Below, piece after piece: positions 10,561 through 18,732 of a stretch of 64,000 nt of DNA. This stretch comes from Streptomyces sp. NBC_01463 (GTDB taxonomy: Bacteria > Actinomycetota > Actinomycetes > Streptomycetales > Streptomycetaceae): positions 3,348,001 to 3,412,000 of the forward strand of contig CP109468.1 in the NCBI GenBank assembly GCA_036227345.1, given 5' to 3'. The notes under the pieces are model-generated. The model saw only the letters and a program-made list of their open reading frames with translations. It did no database searches and was not told where the DNA came from. The position numbers were made by a program, and so were the translations under genes. Positions within the stretch are counted from its first letter, which is position 1; every line of letters starts with the position of its first letter.

Positions 10561-11094
10561 ATGAACTCCACGGATGACGTCACTGAGAGCAGAATCCTGC
10601 TGGTCGAGTACGACCGCCTCAAAGAGGAACAGAAGACTCGCACAGGGTTCCGCGACAATCTGCTCTACTTCACGCTCGCCGCAGCCACCGCAGTCGTGGC
10701 GATCAGCGCCCGGAGCGGACAGTCCCGAATACTGCTGTCCGTCCCCGCGATCTGCCTGGTCCTGGGCTGGACCTACCTGGTCAACGACGAGAAGATCTCG
10801 GCAATCGGCTGCTACGTCCGCGACCGGTTGGGACCGCGTCTGGGGGAACTCACGTCCGCCCACGGCGCAGTGTTCGGCTGGGAGATCTACCACCGAAACG
10901 TTGCGGGCCGCACCGTGCGCAAGCGGCTTCAGACCGCGGTGGACCTGTTCACGTACCTGGTCCTCCCCATGGTCTGCACGACCGCGTTCTGGTGCTCCGT
11001 TGCTGTTCAGCCCCTGCTCATGCTTGCGTCTCTCGTGCAGACGCTCGCCCTGGCCGTACTGGGCTGGCAGTTCGTACGCCGTTCGGAGCGGTAG
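10561..11094 (+). CDS. Four-TM membrane protein of unknown function
   Basis: 177 residues from ATG 10561, which has AGGAG 7 bases upstream; a GTG two codons earlier is less likely. The N-terminus is a charged helix (TESRILLVEYDRLKEEQKTR) followed by FRDNLLYFTLAAATAVVAISA and ILLSVPAICLVLGWTYLV (TM1-2). A cytosolic loop follows (NDEKISAIGCYVRDRLGPRL ... WEIYHRN), then two more membrane helices near residues 128-170. I recall similar Streptomyces proteins of this length but know no function. A helical head plus two TM hairpins is reminiscent of SLATT-type membrane effectors in bacterial conflict systems, but that is only a resemblance. It sits inside the islet with Uma2. Confidence 0.7.
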   Translation: MNSTDDVTESRILLVEYDRLKEEQKTRTGFRDNLLYFTLAAATAVVAISARSGQSRILLSVPAICLVLGWTYLVNDEKISAIGCYVRDRLGPRLGELTSAHGAVFGWEIYHRNVAGRTVRKRLQTAVDLFTYLVLPMVCTTAFWCSVAVQPLLMLASLVQTLALAVLGWQFVRRSER

Positions 11095-11188
11095 CACCAG
11101 GCGCTCGCCGGGCACGCATACGACGATTCCGTCCACGGGTGGAACCGTTCAGCCGGGAGTGCTCCCTGATCGCGGTCGAGCTGACCCA

Positions 11189-11262
11189 GGCCACCAGTCG
11201 ACCGGGTTGTCGGCATGCTGGAGGAGGTACGGGGAAGTCTCACGGTCCAGGCGATTCGGCAT
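11189..11262 (-). pseudogene. Truncated duplicate of the DUF255/YyaL gene 5' end
   Basis: From ATG 11262 on the minus strand the reading is [19 protein letters not shown] then PVDWW. This matches codons 1-24 of the intact DUF255 gene 1.9 kb away, after which homology stops abruptly and the frame ends at 11149. The two copies differ at many synonymous sites, so this is not a recent duplication. GAGAGGA precedes the start. The fragment carries the N-terminus I would expect for the usual Streptomyces protein and still lies beside the next core-like gene. It is therefore probably the original 5' end displaced by insertion of 9281-11188. Between 11095 and 11188 I see nothing else. Confidence 0.75.
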
Positions 11263-11387
11263 GGGGCCATCCTCTCTCAGGCCCGGTTGATCGCCGCACT
11301 CTCTCGCGCTGACGCGCCGCACGCAGGACACTTGACCACGGCGACCGCTGACACGGTGGCCGCCGTCGTATCCGGAGGGGGACACAC

Positions 11388-14300
11388 ATGCGGGACAGCC
11401 ACCGGGCGGAAGCCGAACGGCTGTTGGCACGGGCCGTGGAGGAGGAGGTACGCCGGTCGGGCGGCCGGACCGATCCCGGGCCGCTGATGGCACGCGGTCG
11501 CGCCGCTCTCGATGCGATGGCCGCCGGGGCGGGCGACGAGTACACCGCGTACACCCAGGCGCTCGATGCCGCGACGGCCGGGCAGCAGCCGCTCGGGCAG
11601 CGGCTGAGCCGGGCGAATCTGGGAACGCCGTTACTGGTCACGGGGGTTGCGGCGGCCGCGGCCTTCGGCGCGGATGTGGCGCTCGGTACGGCGTCCGGTC
11701 TGGCGCTCGGTGCCGGGGCCGTCGTCGCGGTGGCGGGGGCCACCGCGACCGTCGCCAAGGTCACCGCCTCGCACTGGCCGGCCGCGCACCGCAGGGCCGG
11801 TGCGCTCGGGCAGCCGGGCGGGGCGGAGCAGCTGCGGTTGCAGTGGCTGACGGCGCTGGAGGTACGGGGCATCCGCCCGTTCATCGACCAGCAGCGGATG
11901 CTGACCGCCTCGTCCCGTACCCCGGCGAAGAAGAAGGCCGCGGTGGAGCGGTCCGCGCCGCAACTGCGCGGCGGGGACCGCAGCGCGGCGGCCCGGATGC
12001 GTTCGCTCCTCGAACAGTCCTTCAGCCATCTGCCCGCATCCGACGGGAAGTTCGCGGGCCGCCGCGCCGAGCTGGCACGGATCGCCCAGTGGGTGCAGGC
12101 GGCCCGCGCCTCGACGGAGACGAAGCCGACGGTCGTCGTGCTGCACGGGCCGCCGGGCGCCGGGCGCACCACGCTGGCCGTGCGGGCGGCGCACAGTCTG
12201 AAGGACCAGTTCCGGGGCGCGTGCGTGGTCGATCTGCGCGGCGGGGCGGACGGTGAGCCGCCGCTGCCGACCCGGGACGCGCTGCTGCATCTGCTGAACC
12301 GGCTGGGCGCGCCCCGCGAGCAGCTGCTGTTCCGCGACAGCTCGTCCGCCGAGCAGCAGGTGCGCCGGCTCAGCGAGCTGTACCACCAGCATCTGACCGG
12401 CACCCCGGTGACGGTGGTCCTGGACGACGCGAGCGACGCCGAGCAGGTCCGCACCCTGATACCGGAGCGTTCGGACAGCCTCGTGCTGGTCACCGCGCGG
12501 GAGCCGCTCGACCTGCCGGAGTCCGTGCCGGCCCGGGTGCATCAGCTGGAGGTCGGGGCGCTGGATCCGGCGGGTGCGGAGGAGCTGCTGCGCGAGGCGT
12601 CCCAGGAGGACGGGGAGGGACTGTACGACTACCCGTCAAGCGAGGCGATCACCGAGCTGTGCGGCGGGCTGCCGCTGGCGCTGCGGATCGCGGGGTCCTC
12701 GCTCGGGGCGCGTACCCCGAGCGCGCTGGCCGCCGACCTCGCCGCGTACGGGCCGGTCCCGCCGGTGGAGCGGGCGCTGTGGCTGCGCTACACCGACCAG
12801 TCCGAGCAGGCGCGGCGGCTGCTGCGGCGGCTCGCGCTGGCCGGGCGGGCGAGCCTGGGCGCGGCGGCGGCCGCGGCCCTGCTCTCCGCCGACGAGCAGG
12901 AGGCGGAGCGGCTGCTGACGGCGCTGTCCGGGGCCGGGCTGCTGGACCATGTGCGCGGTTCGCGCTACCGGCTGCACGATCTCGTACGGGGCTTCGCCCT
13001 GGCCCGGCTGCACGACGAGGAGGAGCCGGCGGACCGTACGGCCGCGCAGGAGCGGCTCATCACGAACTACGCCGAGCTGGCGGGGGCGGTGATCCGGATG
13101 GTGGACGGCAAGATGTCCACGCGGGCCGGGCAGTTCGGCTCGCACGGCTTCGGCTCCCTCGACGCGGCGCTGCGCTGGCTGGACGACGAGTCGAGCTTCA
13201 TCACGTCCACGCTGCGGCACAGCGAGGGCGTCGACCAGGGCGCGGTGCTCGATCTGCTGGGCGCGCTGTGCGACTACTGCCTGCTGCGTGGCGATCTCTA
13301 CCGGCTGGGCGAGATAAGCGAGTTGACGCAGGCGGTCGACCAGGGGCTGCTGGAGCGTTCGGTGCAGTGGCGCACCGGTATCGCGGCCCGTCAGCTCGGT
13401 GAGCTGGACAAGGCCCGCACCACGCTGTCCTCCGTCGTCGGCCTGTACCGCGAGGCGCAGAACGACGCGGGTACGGCGCTGGCCCTGTGCTCGCTCGGCA
13501 TCACCCTGCACCACCAGGGCAATCTGACCGAGGCCTCGGCGCGGCTGCGCGAGGCGATCGGGCTGCAGTCCTCCACGGAGCAGGCGGAGGACCGGGCGTG
13601 GTCGCTGCACGCCCTGGCAGCGGTGGAGCGGGACCGTGCGCACCTGGCCGAGGCGCTGGAGCTGCTGGACACGGCGCTGGTGCTGCACCGCGAGGGCGAG
13701 TCGCTGCACGGGGAGGCGTGGACGCAGTTCCAGCTGGGCCAGGTGCTGTTGCGGATGGGCGAGGTGGAGCGGGCCGAGGCCGCGCTGCGTACGGCCCTGG
13801 AGCTGTACGGGCGGACCCGGGACGAGCGGGGCGGGGCGTGGGCGCTGACGCAGCTGGCCAGGGCCCGGCTGCTGGACGGTGATCCGGCCGCGGCGGTCGA
13901 GCAGTTGAACGCGGCGCTGGCCAGGCACCGCGACAGCGAGGACGCGCGGGGCGAGGCGTGGACGCTCTACTACCTGGGCCAGGCCCTGGAGGAGTCGGGC
14001 GACACCGATCAGGCGGTGCGGCAGCTGGAGCGGGCCCGGACGATGTTCTCTCGGATGCGGGACGTGTACGGGCTGGCGTGTGCCCGGCACCATTCGGGGC
14101 GGGTCACGCGTGACCAGCGGGCCGCGCAGACGGGCAACCTGCGCAACTCCGGCTTCGCCCGTCAGCTGCTCGTGGACGCGCGGGCCGACTTCCGGCGCAT
14201 CGGGGTCGCCCACGGGGAGGCCTGGACGTGTCTGGAGCTGGCCCTCGTGGACGCGGGCAACCAGCGTGCGCCGCAGGCCCTGGAGCTGTGCGGTGAGGCG

Positions 14301-14615
14301 GCCGCGCTGTTCGACTCGTACGGCGACGCGCGGGGCGCGGACTGGGCCCGTTTCCTGCGCTGCACGCTGCTGCCGTACGCGTCGCCGGGCGGCGTCGAGG
14401 TGGGTTCGGTGGTGGCGCAGCAGGAGCTGGCCGACCTGATCGGGGCCGGCCACGCCACGCGGGACCCGAAGCTGGAGGACTGCGCGGAGGCGTTCCGGGT
14501 GGTCCTGAACCGGGGCGTGGACCTGGAGGACGGCTGGCAGGCGTGGCGCCTGGGCCTGACCCCGACCCGTCATGCCCGGGAGATCATGGGGGTGGCGGTC
14601 CCGGCGAGGCCGTAG
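11388..14615 (+). CDS. STAND-type NTPase with N-terminal hydrophobic hairpin and TPR repeats
   Basis: 1075 residues. Residues about 80-118 are strongly hydrophobic ([18 protein letters not shown] ... [14 protein letters not shown]) and probably form one or two membrane helices. A signal-transduction ATPase core follows. Its P-loop at 254-262 reads GPPGAGRTT, with Arg where Lys is usual; Walker B is [13 protein letters not shown] around 342-354, and the NB-ARC GLPLAL motif lies near 427. From about residue 640 to 950 there are TPRs with the repeated pattern A-x-x-x-LG-x-x-L ... A-x-x-x-L ([54 protein letters not shown]). Such proteins act as regulators or as sensors in defence; which applies here cannot be told. 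GGAGGGGG precedes the ATG. Confidence 0.88.
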   Translation: MRDSHRAEAERLLARAVEEEVRRSGGRTDPGPLMARGRAALDAMAAGAGDEYTAYTQALDAATAGQQPLGQRLSRANLGTPLLVTGVAAAAAFGADVALGTASGLALGAGAVVAVAGATATVAKVTASHWPAAHRRAGALGQPGGAEQLRLQWLTALEVRGIRPFIDQQRMLTASSRTPAKKKAAVERSAPQLRGGDRSAAARMRSLLEQSFSHLPASDGKFAGRRAELARIAQWVQAARASTETKPTVVVLHGPPGAGRTTLAVRAAHSLKDQFRGACVVDLRGGADGEPPLPTRDALLHLLNRLGAPREQLLFRDSSSAEQQVRRLSELYHQHLTGTPVTVVLDDASDAEQVRTLIPERSDSLVLVTAREPLDLPESVPARVHQLEVGALDPAGAEELLREASQEDGEGLYDYPSSEAITELCGGLPLALRIAGSSLGARTPSALAADLAAYGPVPPVERALWLRYTDQSEQARRLLRRLALAGRASLGAAAAAALLSADEQEAERLLTALSGAGLLDHVRGSRYRLHDLVRGFALARLHDEEEPADRTAAQERLITNYAELAGAVIRMVDGKMSTRAGQFGSHGFGSLDAALRWLDDESSFITSTLRHSEGVDQGAVLDLLGALCDYCLLRGDLYRLGEISELTQAVDQGLLERSVQWRTGIAARQLGELDKARTTLSSVVGLYREAQNDAGTALALCSLGITLHHQGNLTEASARLREAIGLQSSTEQAEDRAWSLHALAAVERDRAHLAEALELLDTALVLHREGESLHGEAWTQFQLGQVLLRMGEVERAEAALRTALELYGRTRDERGGAWALTQLARARLLDGDPAAAVEQLNAALARHRDSEDARGEAWTLYYLGQALEESGDTDQAVRQLERARTMFSRMRDVYGLACARHHSGRVTRDQRAAQTGNLRNSGFARQLLVDARADFRRIGVAHGEAWTCLELALVDAGNQRAPQALELCGEAAALFDSYGDARGADWARFLRCTLLPYASPGGVEVGSVVAQQELADLIGAGHATRDPKLEDCAEAFRVVLNRGVDLEDGWQAWRLGLTPTRHAREIMGVAVPARP

Positions 14616-14648
14616 GCGCCGGTCCGGGCGGTCGGGTTTTATAAGCAG

Positions 14649-14703
14649 CAGGGTCTGTGCGGCAATTTCCCTCCTTGCGGAGGGAGTTGCCGGGCAGGCC
14701 CTG
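14649..14703 (+). terminator. Compound hairpin after the STAND gene
   Basis: The core stem is GGCAATTTCCCTCC / GGAGGGAGTTGCC (one bulge) around TTGC, enclosed by an outer CAGGG...CCCTG pairing. It lies 34 bases after the stop and is most simply a terminator. Confidence 0.6.
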
Positions 14704-14798
14704 TTCTCGTGCTGCCCGCGGGGGAAGGGACGCATGCCGGAAATGGGCCCGTATCGGGCGGTTCCCCGGCTCGCAGCGGGTTTGCCAAAGCGTTATCC

Positions 14799-14867
14799 GT
14801 ACGCCTCTTGAGTCACCCCGAGGCGTACTGCAAGGTCATGTATGCGCTTACGGGATGCGCATACATG
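14799..14867 (+). promoter_or_regulatory. Promoter region with two inverted repeats, including the TGTATGCGC operator
   Basis: A 9-bp perfect repeat, GTACGCCTC (14799-14807) and GAGGCGTAC (14820-14828), brackets a TTGAGT -35-like hexamer. Next comes an 11-bp perfect repeat, CATGTATGCGC (14837-14847) and GCGCATACATG (14857-14867), separated by 9 bases. The second repeat recurs at 18658-18684 before the GH3 and EEP genes, so it is probably the operator of a shared sugar-responsive repressor. No LacI-type gene is present in the window. Confidence 0.7.
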
Positions 14868-14886
14868 GAGCGCTTGGAGGAGTCGC

Positions 14887-16137
14887 ATGACCCGCACCGT
14901 CAGGACTTTCAGGTCCGCCGGCATCGCTGCCACCCTGGTGACGGCCCTCGCGCTCACCGGCTGCGGAGGCGGTGATTCCGGTCAGGCGAAGGCCGACTCC
15001 AAGCAGACCCTCACCGTGTGGGCCATGGGTGAGGAGGGGAACCGGATCCAGACGGTGAGCAAGGAGTTCACCAAGGAGCACCCCAACGTCACCATCAAGG
15101 TGACACCGGTCGGCTGGGACGTCGCCCACCAGAAGCTGCTGTCCGCCGCGGCGGCCGGGACGCTGCCGGACATGGCCCAGATGGGCTCCACGATGATGGG
15201 CGAGTTCATCGAACTCGGCTCCCTGGAACCGGTGGACACCAAGGTCTTCGACAAGAACGACTTCTTCCCCGCCACCTGGAACGGGAACGTCGTGGACGGC
15301 ACCGCCTACGGCGTCCCCTGGTACGCCGACACCCGGGCCCTCTACTACCGCACCGACCTCGCCGAGAAGGCGGGCATCCACAAGGCGCCGGCCACCTGGA
15401 AGGACATGCGCGCCCTCGCCTCCGCGTACCAGCACAAGGCCGGGACGCAGTGGGGGCTCTCGCTCCAGCCCGGCGGGGCCGGGGCCTGGCAGGGCTGGGC
15501 GCCCTTCCTCTTCTCCGCCGGCGGTTCGCTGCTCGGCAAGGACGGCAAGCCCGCCCTGGACTCCCCCGAGTCGGTGGAGGCCCTGACCGAGTTCAGCCGC
15601 TACTTCGACGGTGGGCTCGCCAAGAAGAACTTCGTGCCCGGCCAGGACGTGGTGAAGGACTTCGCCGCGGACCGGATGCCGATGTTCGTGTCCGGGCCCT
15701 GGATCGTCCAGAACCTCGCCGAGCAGCCCCAACTGAAGGGCAAGTGGAAGGTCGCGCCGGTACCGGCCGGCAAGAGCTCCACGTCCTGGGTGGGCGGCGC
15801 CTCGCTGGTGACCTTCAAGGACAGCGGACACAAGGCGGCGGCCCAGGAGTTCACCAAGTTCCTGACCACGCCGCAGATGCAGGCCCGCTGGTACGAGACC
15901 TCCAAGTCGCTGCCGGTCAACAAGGCCGCCTGGGACCTGCCCGCGCTCAAGAACGGCGGCGAGTCCCTCGCCGTCTTCGAGAAGTCGCTCGCCACCGCGA
16001 AGGACATCCCGCCGATGTCGAAGTGGGAGGAGTTCGCCGCGCAGATGGACAGCGCGCTGGAGAAGGTATCGGCCGGGACCGACCCCGCCGAGGCGGCCGC
16101 GAAGCTCCAGAAGGACACCGAGGGACTGGTGGACTGA
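14887..16137 (+). CDS. ABC-transporter sugar-binding lipoprotein
   Basis: 416 residues. It has a lipoprotein signal: MTRTVRTFRSAGIAATLVTA then LALTGCGGG, with Cys as the lipid-attachment residue. The mature protein is a family-1 extracellular solute-binding protein (TLTVWAMGEEGNRIQTVSKEF, GTLPDMAQMGSTMMGEFIE, YGVPWYADTRALYYRTDL, MPMFVSGPWIV), the type that binds oligosaccharides. GGAGG sits 6 bases before ATG 14887. Unusually, no permease or ATPase genes follow: a strong terminator comes immediately, and the next genes read the other way. It must use permeases encoded elsewhere, as actinomycete sugar systems do for the shared MsiK ATPase. The operator shared with the glycosidase genes suggests co-induction. 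Confidence 0.93.
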   Translation: MTRTVRTFRSAGIAATLVTALALTGCGGGDSGQAKADSKQTLTVWAMGEEGNRIQTVSKEFTKEHPNVTIKVTPVGWDVAHQKLLSAAAAGTLPDMAQMGSTMMGEFIELGSLEPVDTKVFDKNDFFPATWNGNVVDGTAYGVPWYADTRALYYRTDLAEKAGIHKAPATWKDMRALASAYQHKAGTQWGLSLQPGGAGAWQGWAPFLFSAGGSLLGKDGKPALDSPESVEALTEFSRYFDGGLAKKNFVPGQDVVKDFAADRMPMFVSGPWIVQNLAEQPQLKGKWKVAPVPAGKSSTSWVGGASLVTFKDSGHKAAAQEFTKFLTTPQMQARWYETSKSLPVNKAAWDLPALKNGGESLAVFEKSLATAKDIPPMSKWEEFAAQMDSALEKVSAGTDPAEAAAKLQKDTEGLVD

Positions 16138-16151
16138 CCGGTTACGCACCG

Positions 16152-16200
16152 GAACACGAAGGGGCCTCCCGCGCACCGCGCGGGAGGCCCCTTCGTGTTC
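16152..16200. terminator. Very strong bidirectional hairpin terminator
   Basis: A perfect 23-bp stem with a 3-nt ACC loop lies between the convergent binding-protein gene and GH13 gene. The arms begin GAACACGAAGGGGCCTCC. It is the longest perfect stem noticed in the window. Confidence 0.9.
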
Positions 16201-16213
16201 CGGCCCGGCAGCG

Positions 16214-17797
16214 TCAGAGCTGGAAGATGCCGTATCCGAAGCCGTCCGCGTGGATACGGCCCCCGCTCACCGTGACACCCGACGCCTCCACCGGGACGGC
16301 GGTGCCCGCCGGGGCCTCGGCCTGCGCCGGTTCACTGCGGGGGTTGACCACCACCAGGTAGCGGCCGCCCCGGACGTGGACCAGGGGATAGCCGGCGTGC
16401 AGGATCTCCGTGCTTCCCGCCGGGCCCAGTTCCGGGGTCTCCTTGCGCAGCGCGATCAGGCGCCGCACCAGATGGAGCAGGGAGCCGGTGTCGGCGCGCT
16501 GCGCGGCGACGGTCGGGCGGTCCGGGGCCGGGTCGATGGGCAGGTAGAGCGCCTCGGCCGGCGCGGTCGAGAAGCCGGCACCGGTCGAGTCGTCCCACTG
16601 CATCGGGGTGCGGGAGCCGGCCCGGTCGTAGCGGGGGCCGAGCCGGCTGCCCTCGCGCTCGGGCAGCCCGGGCACGTACCGCATGCCGATCTCGTCGCCG
16701 TAGTAGATCGCCGGGAGCGTCGGCCAGGTGAGCTGGAACGCGAACGCGGCGGGCAGCTGTTCGGCGGTGCGCGGGCCGCACGCGAGCCGGGAGAAGTCGT
16801 GGTTGGCGGTCGGCAGCGAGATGAATCCGGCGTCGCCGATGATCTCCGTAGCCCGGTGCCAGGCGTCCAGGAAGGTCTGCGGGGACCCCTGGCCCCCGGC
16901 GTCGAAGTACGGCGCCCCCGGCTCCCACTGCTCGCTGACGGTGCCCTCGAAGTTGTTCCACAGGGAGCGCAGCGGCAGCCCGTCGTCCCCGCCGCCGAAC
17001 TGCAGGAAGAAGTCGGCGTGGAAGCCGGCCGGGACGGAGACCGCCGGGTCGCCCCATTCGGACAGGAGCGCCGCCCCGGGGTGCTCGGCGTCGAGCCGGC
17101 CGCGCAGTTCGCGCCAGAGCCTGACGGTCTCGGTGTGACCCGGGTCGTCCTTGACGAGCGAGGCCGCCATGTCCACGCGGAATCCGGACAGGCCCAGGGA
17201 CAGCCAGTGGTTCATGATCGCGTAGAGGGCCTCGCGGTTGGCGCGCGGGCCTTCCGCGTCGACGGGCTGCCGCCAGGGTTCGGCCGGGTCCGTGCGCCCG
17301 TAGCCGAAGTTGAGGGCGGGCTGCGACTCGAAGAAGTTCGGCAGGTAGAAGCCCGGGCGGGTGCCCGGGGAGGCGACGAACCCCTCCGGCCTGCGGTCCG
17401 GCCCTGCCCAGATGTAGCGGTGGTCGGACGGGTCGGACGCCGATGCGGTGAACCAGGGGTGCTGGTCCGAGGTGTGCCCCGCCACCAGGTCGAGGAGCAC
17501 CCGGATACCGCGCCGGCCCGCCGCCTCGACCAGCCGGGCGAGGTCGTCGTTGGTGCCGTAGCGCGGGGCGACCGAGAAGTAGTCGCTGACGTCGTAGCCC
17601 GCGTCGTCGAACGGCGACGCGAAACACGGGTTGAACCAGACGGTGTTGACGCCCAGCCAGGCGAGGTGGTCGAGCCTTCCCTCGATCCCGGCGAAGTCGC
17701 CGATGCCGTCGCCGTTCGAGTCGGCGAAGCTCTGCGGGTAGATCTGGTACAGCACGGCGTCGGCCAGCCACTCGTGGGCGGGACGGGACGAGGTCAT
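16214..17797 (-). CDS. GH13 alpha-glucosidase / oligosaccharide hydrolase
   Basis: 527 residues, no signal peptide, so cytoplasmic. The GH13 catalytic set is present: nucleophile D209 in GFRVDMA, acid/base E247 in LLSEWGDP, and H333-D334 in TANHDF. Opening stretches such as YQIYPQSFADSNGDGIGDF and GLSGFRVDM match the oligo-1,6-glucosidase/trehalose synthase branch. Region I reads DLVAGHTS, with Gly instead of the common Asn in DLVPNHTS, so specificity may be unusual. The ATG overlaps the stop of the upstream EEP gene by 4 bases, giving a translationally coupled pair. It probably cleaves an imported alpha-glucoside, but the substrate is not shown by the sequence. Confidence 0.88.
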   Translation of the reverse strand: MTSSRPAHEWLADAVLYQIYPQSFADSNGDGIGDFAGIEGRLDHLAWLGVNTVWFNPCFASPFDDAGYDVSDYFSVAPRYGTNDDLARLVEAAGRRGIRVLLDLVAGHTSDQHPWFTASASDPSDHRYIWAGPDRRPEGFVASPGTRPGFYLPNFFESQPALNFGYGRTDPAEPWRQPVDAEGPRANREALYAIMNHWLSLGLSGFRVDMAASLVKDDPGHTETVRLWRELRGRLDAEHPGAALLSEWGDPAVSVPAGFHADFFLQFGGGDDGLPLRSLWNNFEGTVSEQWEPGAPYFDAGGQGSPQTFLDAWHRATEIIGDAGFISLPTANHDFSRLACGPRTAEQLPAAFAFQLTWPTLPAIYYGDEIGMRYVPGLPEREGSRLGPRYDRAGSRTPMQWDDSTGAGFSTAPAEALYLPIDPAPDRPTVAAQRADTGSLLHLVRRLIALRKETPELGPAGSTEILHAGYPLVHVRGGRYLVVVNPRSEPAQAEAPAGTAVPVEASGVTVSGGRIHADGFGYGIFQL

Positions 17798-18612
17798 GGG
17801 GCGGGAACCTCCGGGACGGTCCGTGCGAGGTGCACGAGCGCTTGGACGGGGAAGTGGTCGCTGGGGCAACGGCCCGGCTCGGCCGAGGTGTTGACGTTCG
17901 CCGTACGGACATCGGTGCCGCGCGGAGCGAGGATCCAGTCGATCCGGTCGCCGTCCGGGACGGGCGGCAGGTGGTCGTGGAACGTGCCGCTGTCCGGTCC
18001 GCGTTCCGCCGCGGTGTCCCAGGTGTCCACCAGGTCCGCCCCGGTGAGCAGCGCGGTGTGGACGGGGCCGCGCGCCGGGGTGTTGAAGTCGCCGGTGACG
18101 AGGACCGGGACGTCGGCGGCGTGGGTGGTCAGCCACGCGGCGAGCTGGCGGGCCGCCTGCTCGCGGGCGTGGGCGGAGAGGTGGTCGAAGTGGGTGTTGG
18201 CGGCGCACAGCTCGCCGCCGGTGGCCAGGTCGCGGAAGCGGACCCAGGTGACCATGCGGGGGCAGCCGCCGCCCCAGGTGTTGGAGCCGGGCACGTCCGG
18301 GGTGCCGGAGAGCCAGAAGTGTCCGCGGGCGAGGGGGTCCAGGCGCCGCCGGTCGTAGAAGATCGCCATGTACTCGCCGCGGGTGCCGCCCTCGCGGCCC
18401 TGGCCGGCCCAGCCGTAGTCCGGCCCCAGCCCCGCTTCGAGATCCCGCACCTGGCCGTGCAGCCCCTCCTGTGTGCCGACGAGGTGGGGCCGCTCGCGCC
18501 GCAGCACGTCCACGGCGGCCTCCCGCCGCCGGGACCAGGGGTGCGGCGCGCCGTCCCAGTCGACCTGCAGGTTGAAGGTCATGACCCGCAGTCCGTGTCC
18601 GGTGTCCGTCAC
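17794..18612 (-). CDS. Endonuclease/exonuclease/phosphatase (EEP) family hydrolase
   Basis: 272 residues from GTG 18612 (VTDTGHGLRVMTFNLQVDWDG), with GGGAGG upstream. The EEP fold motifs are in order: MTFNLQ (metal Asn), PHLVGTQEG (metal Glu), CAANTHFDH (catalytic His region), VTGDFNTPARG (GDFN) and the C-terminal SDHFPV (Asp-His pair). The version with EYMAIFYDRRRL and GDRIDWIL resembles metal-dependent hydrolases found in carbohydrate loci rather than DNA repair enzymes. The actual phosphoester is unknown. No signal peptide is visible. It overlaps the GH13 start and is divergent from the GH3 gene across the operator at 18658-18684. Confidence 0.87.
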   Translation of the reverse strand: MTDTGHGLRVMTFNLQVDWDGAPHPWSRRREAAVDVLRRERPHLVGTQEGLHGQVRDLEAGLGPDYGWAGQGREGGTRGEYMAIFYDRRRLDPLARGHFWLSGTPDVPGSNTWGGGCPRMVTWVRFRDLATGGELCAANTHFDHLSAHAREQAARQLAAWLTTHAADVPVLVTGDFNTPARGPVHTALLTGADLVDTWDTAAERGPDSGTFHDHLPPVPDGDRIDWILAPRGTDVRTANVNTSAEPGRCPSDHFPVQALVHLARTVPEVPAP

Positions 18613-18657
18613 TCCGCCGCCTCCCGTGCCGCGCGGCCCGGTGCGGAGGCCGCGTCT

Positions 18658-18684
18658 TGTATGCGCTTCCTGAATGCGCTTACA
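18658..18684. promoter_or_regulatory. Second TGTATGCGC-type operator, between divergent EEP and GH3 genes
   Basis: TGTATGCGC (18658-18666), 9 bases, then GCGCTTACA (18676-18684). There is a single mismatch to perfect symmetry, and the half-sites and spacing match those of 14839-14865. The central bases share TT.C.G.AT. It can control both divergent units. A nearby GAAAACGTTAAC stretch (18692-18703) may be a further site. Confidence 0.7.
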
Positions 18685-18732
18685 TAATCGGGAAAACGTT
18701 AACTTCGCCGCCCTCGATGCGGCAAGAGCCAC

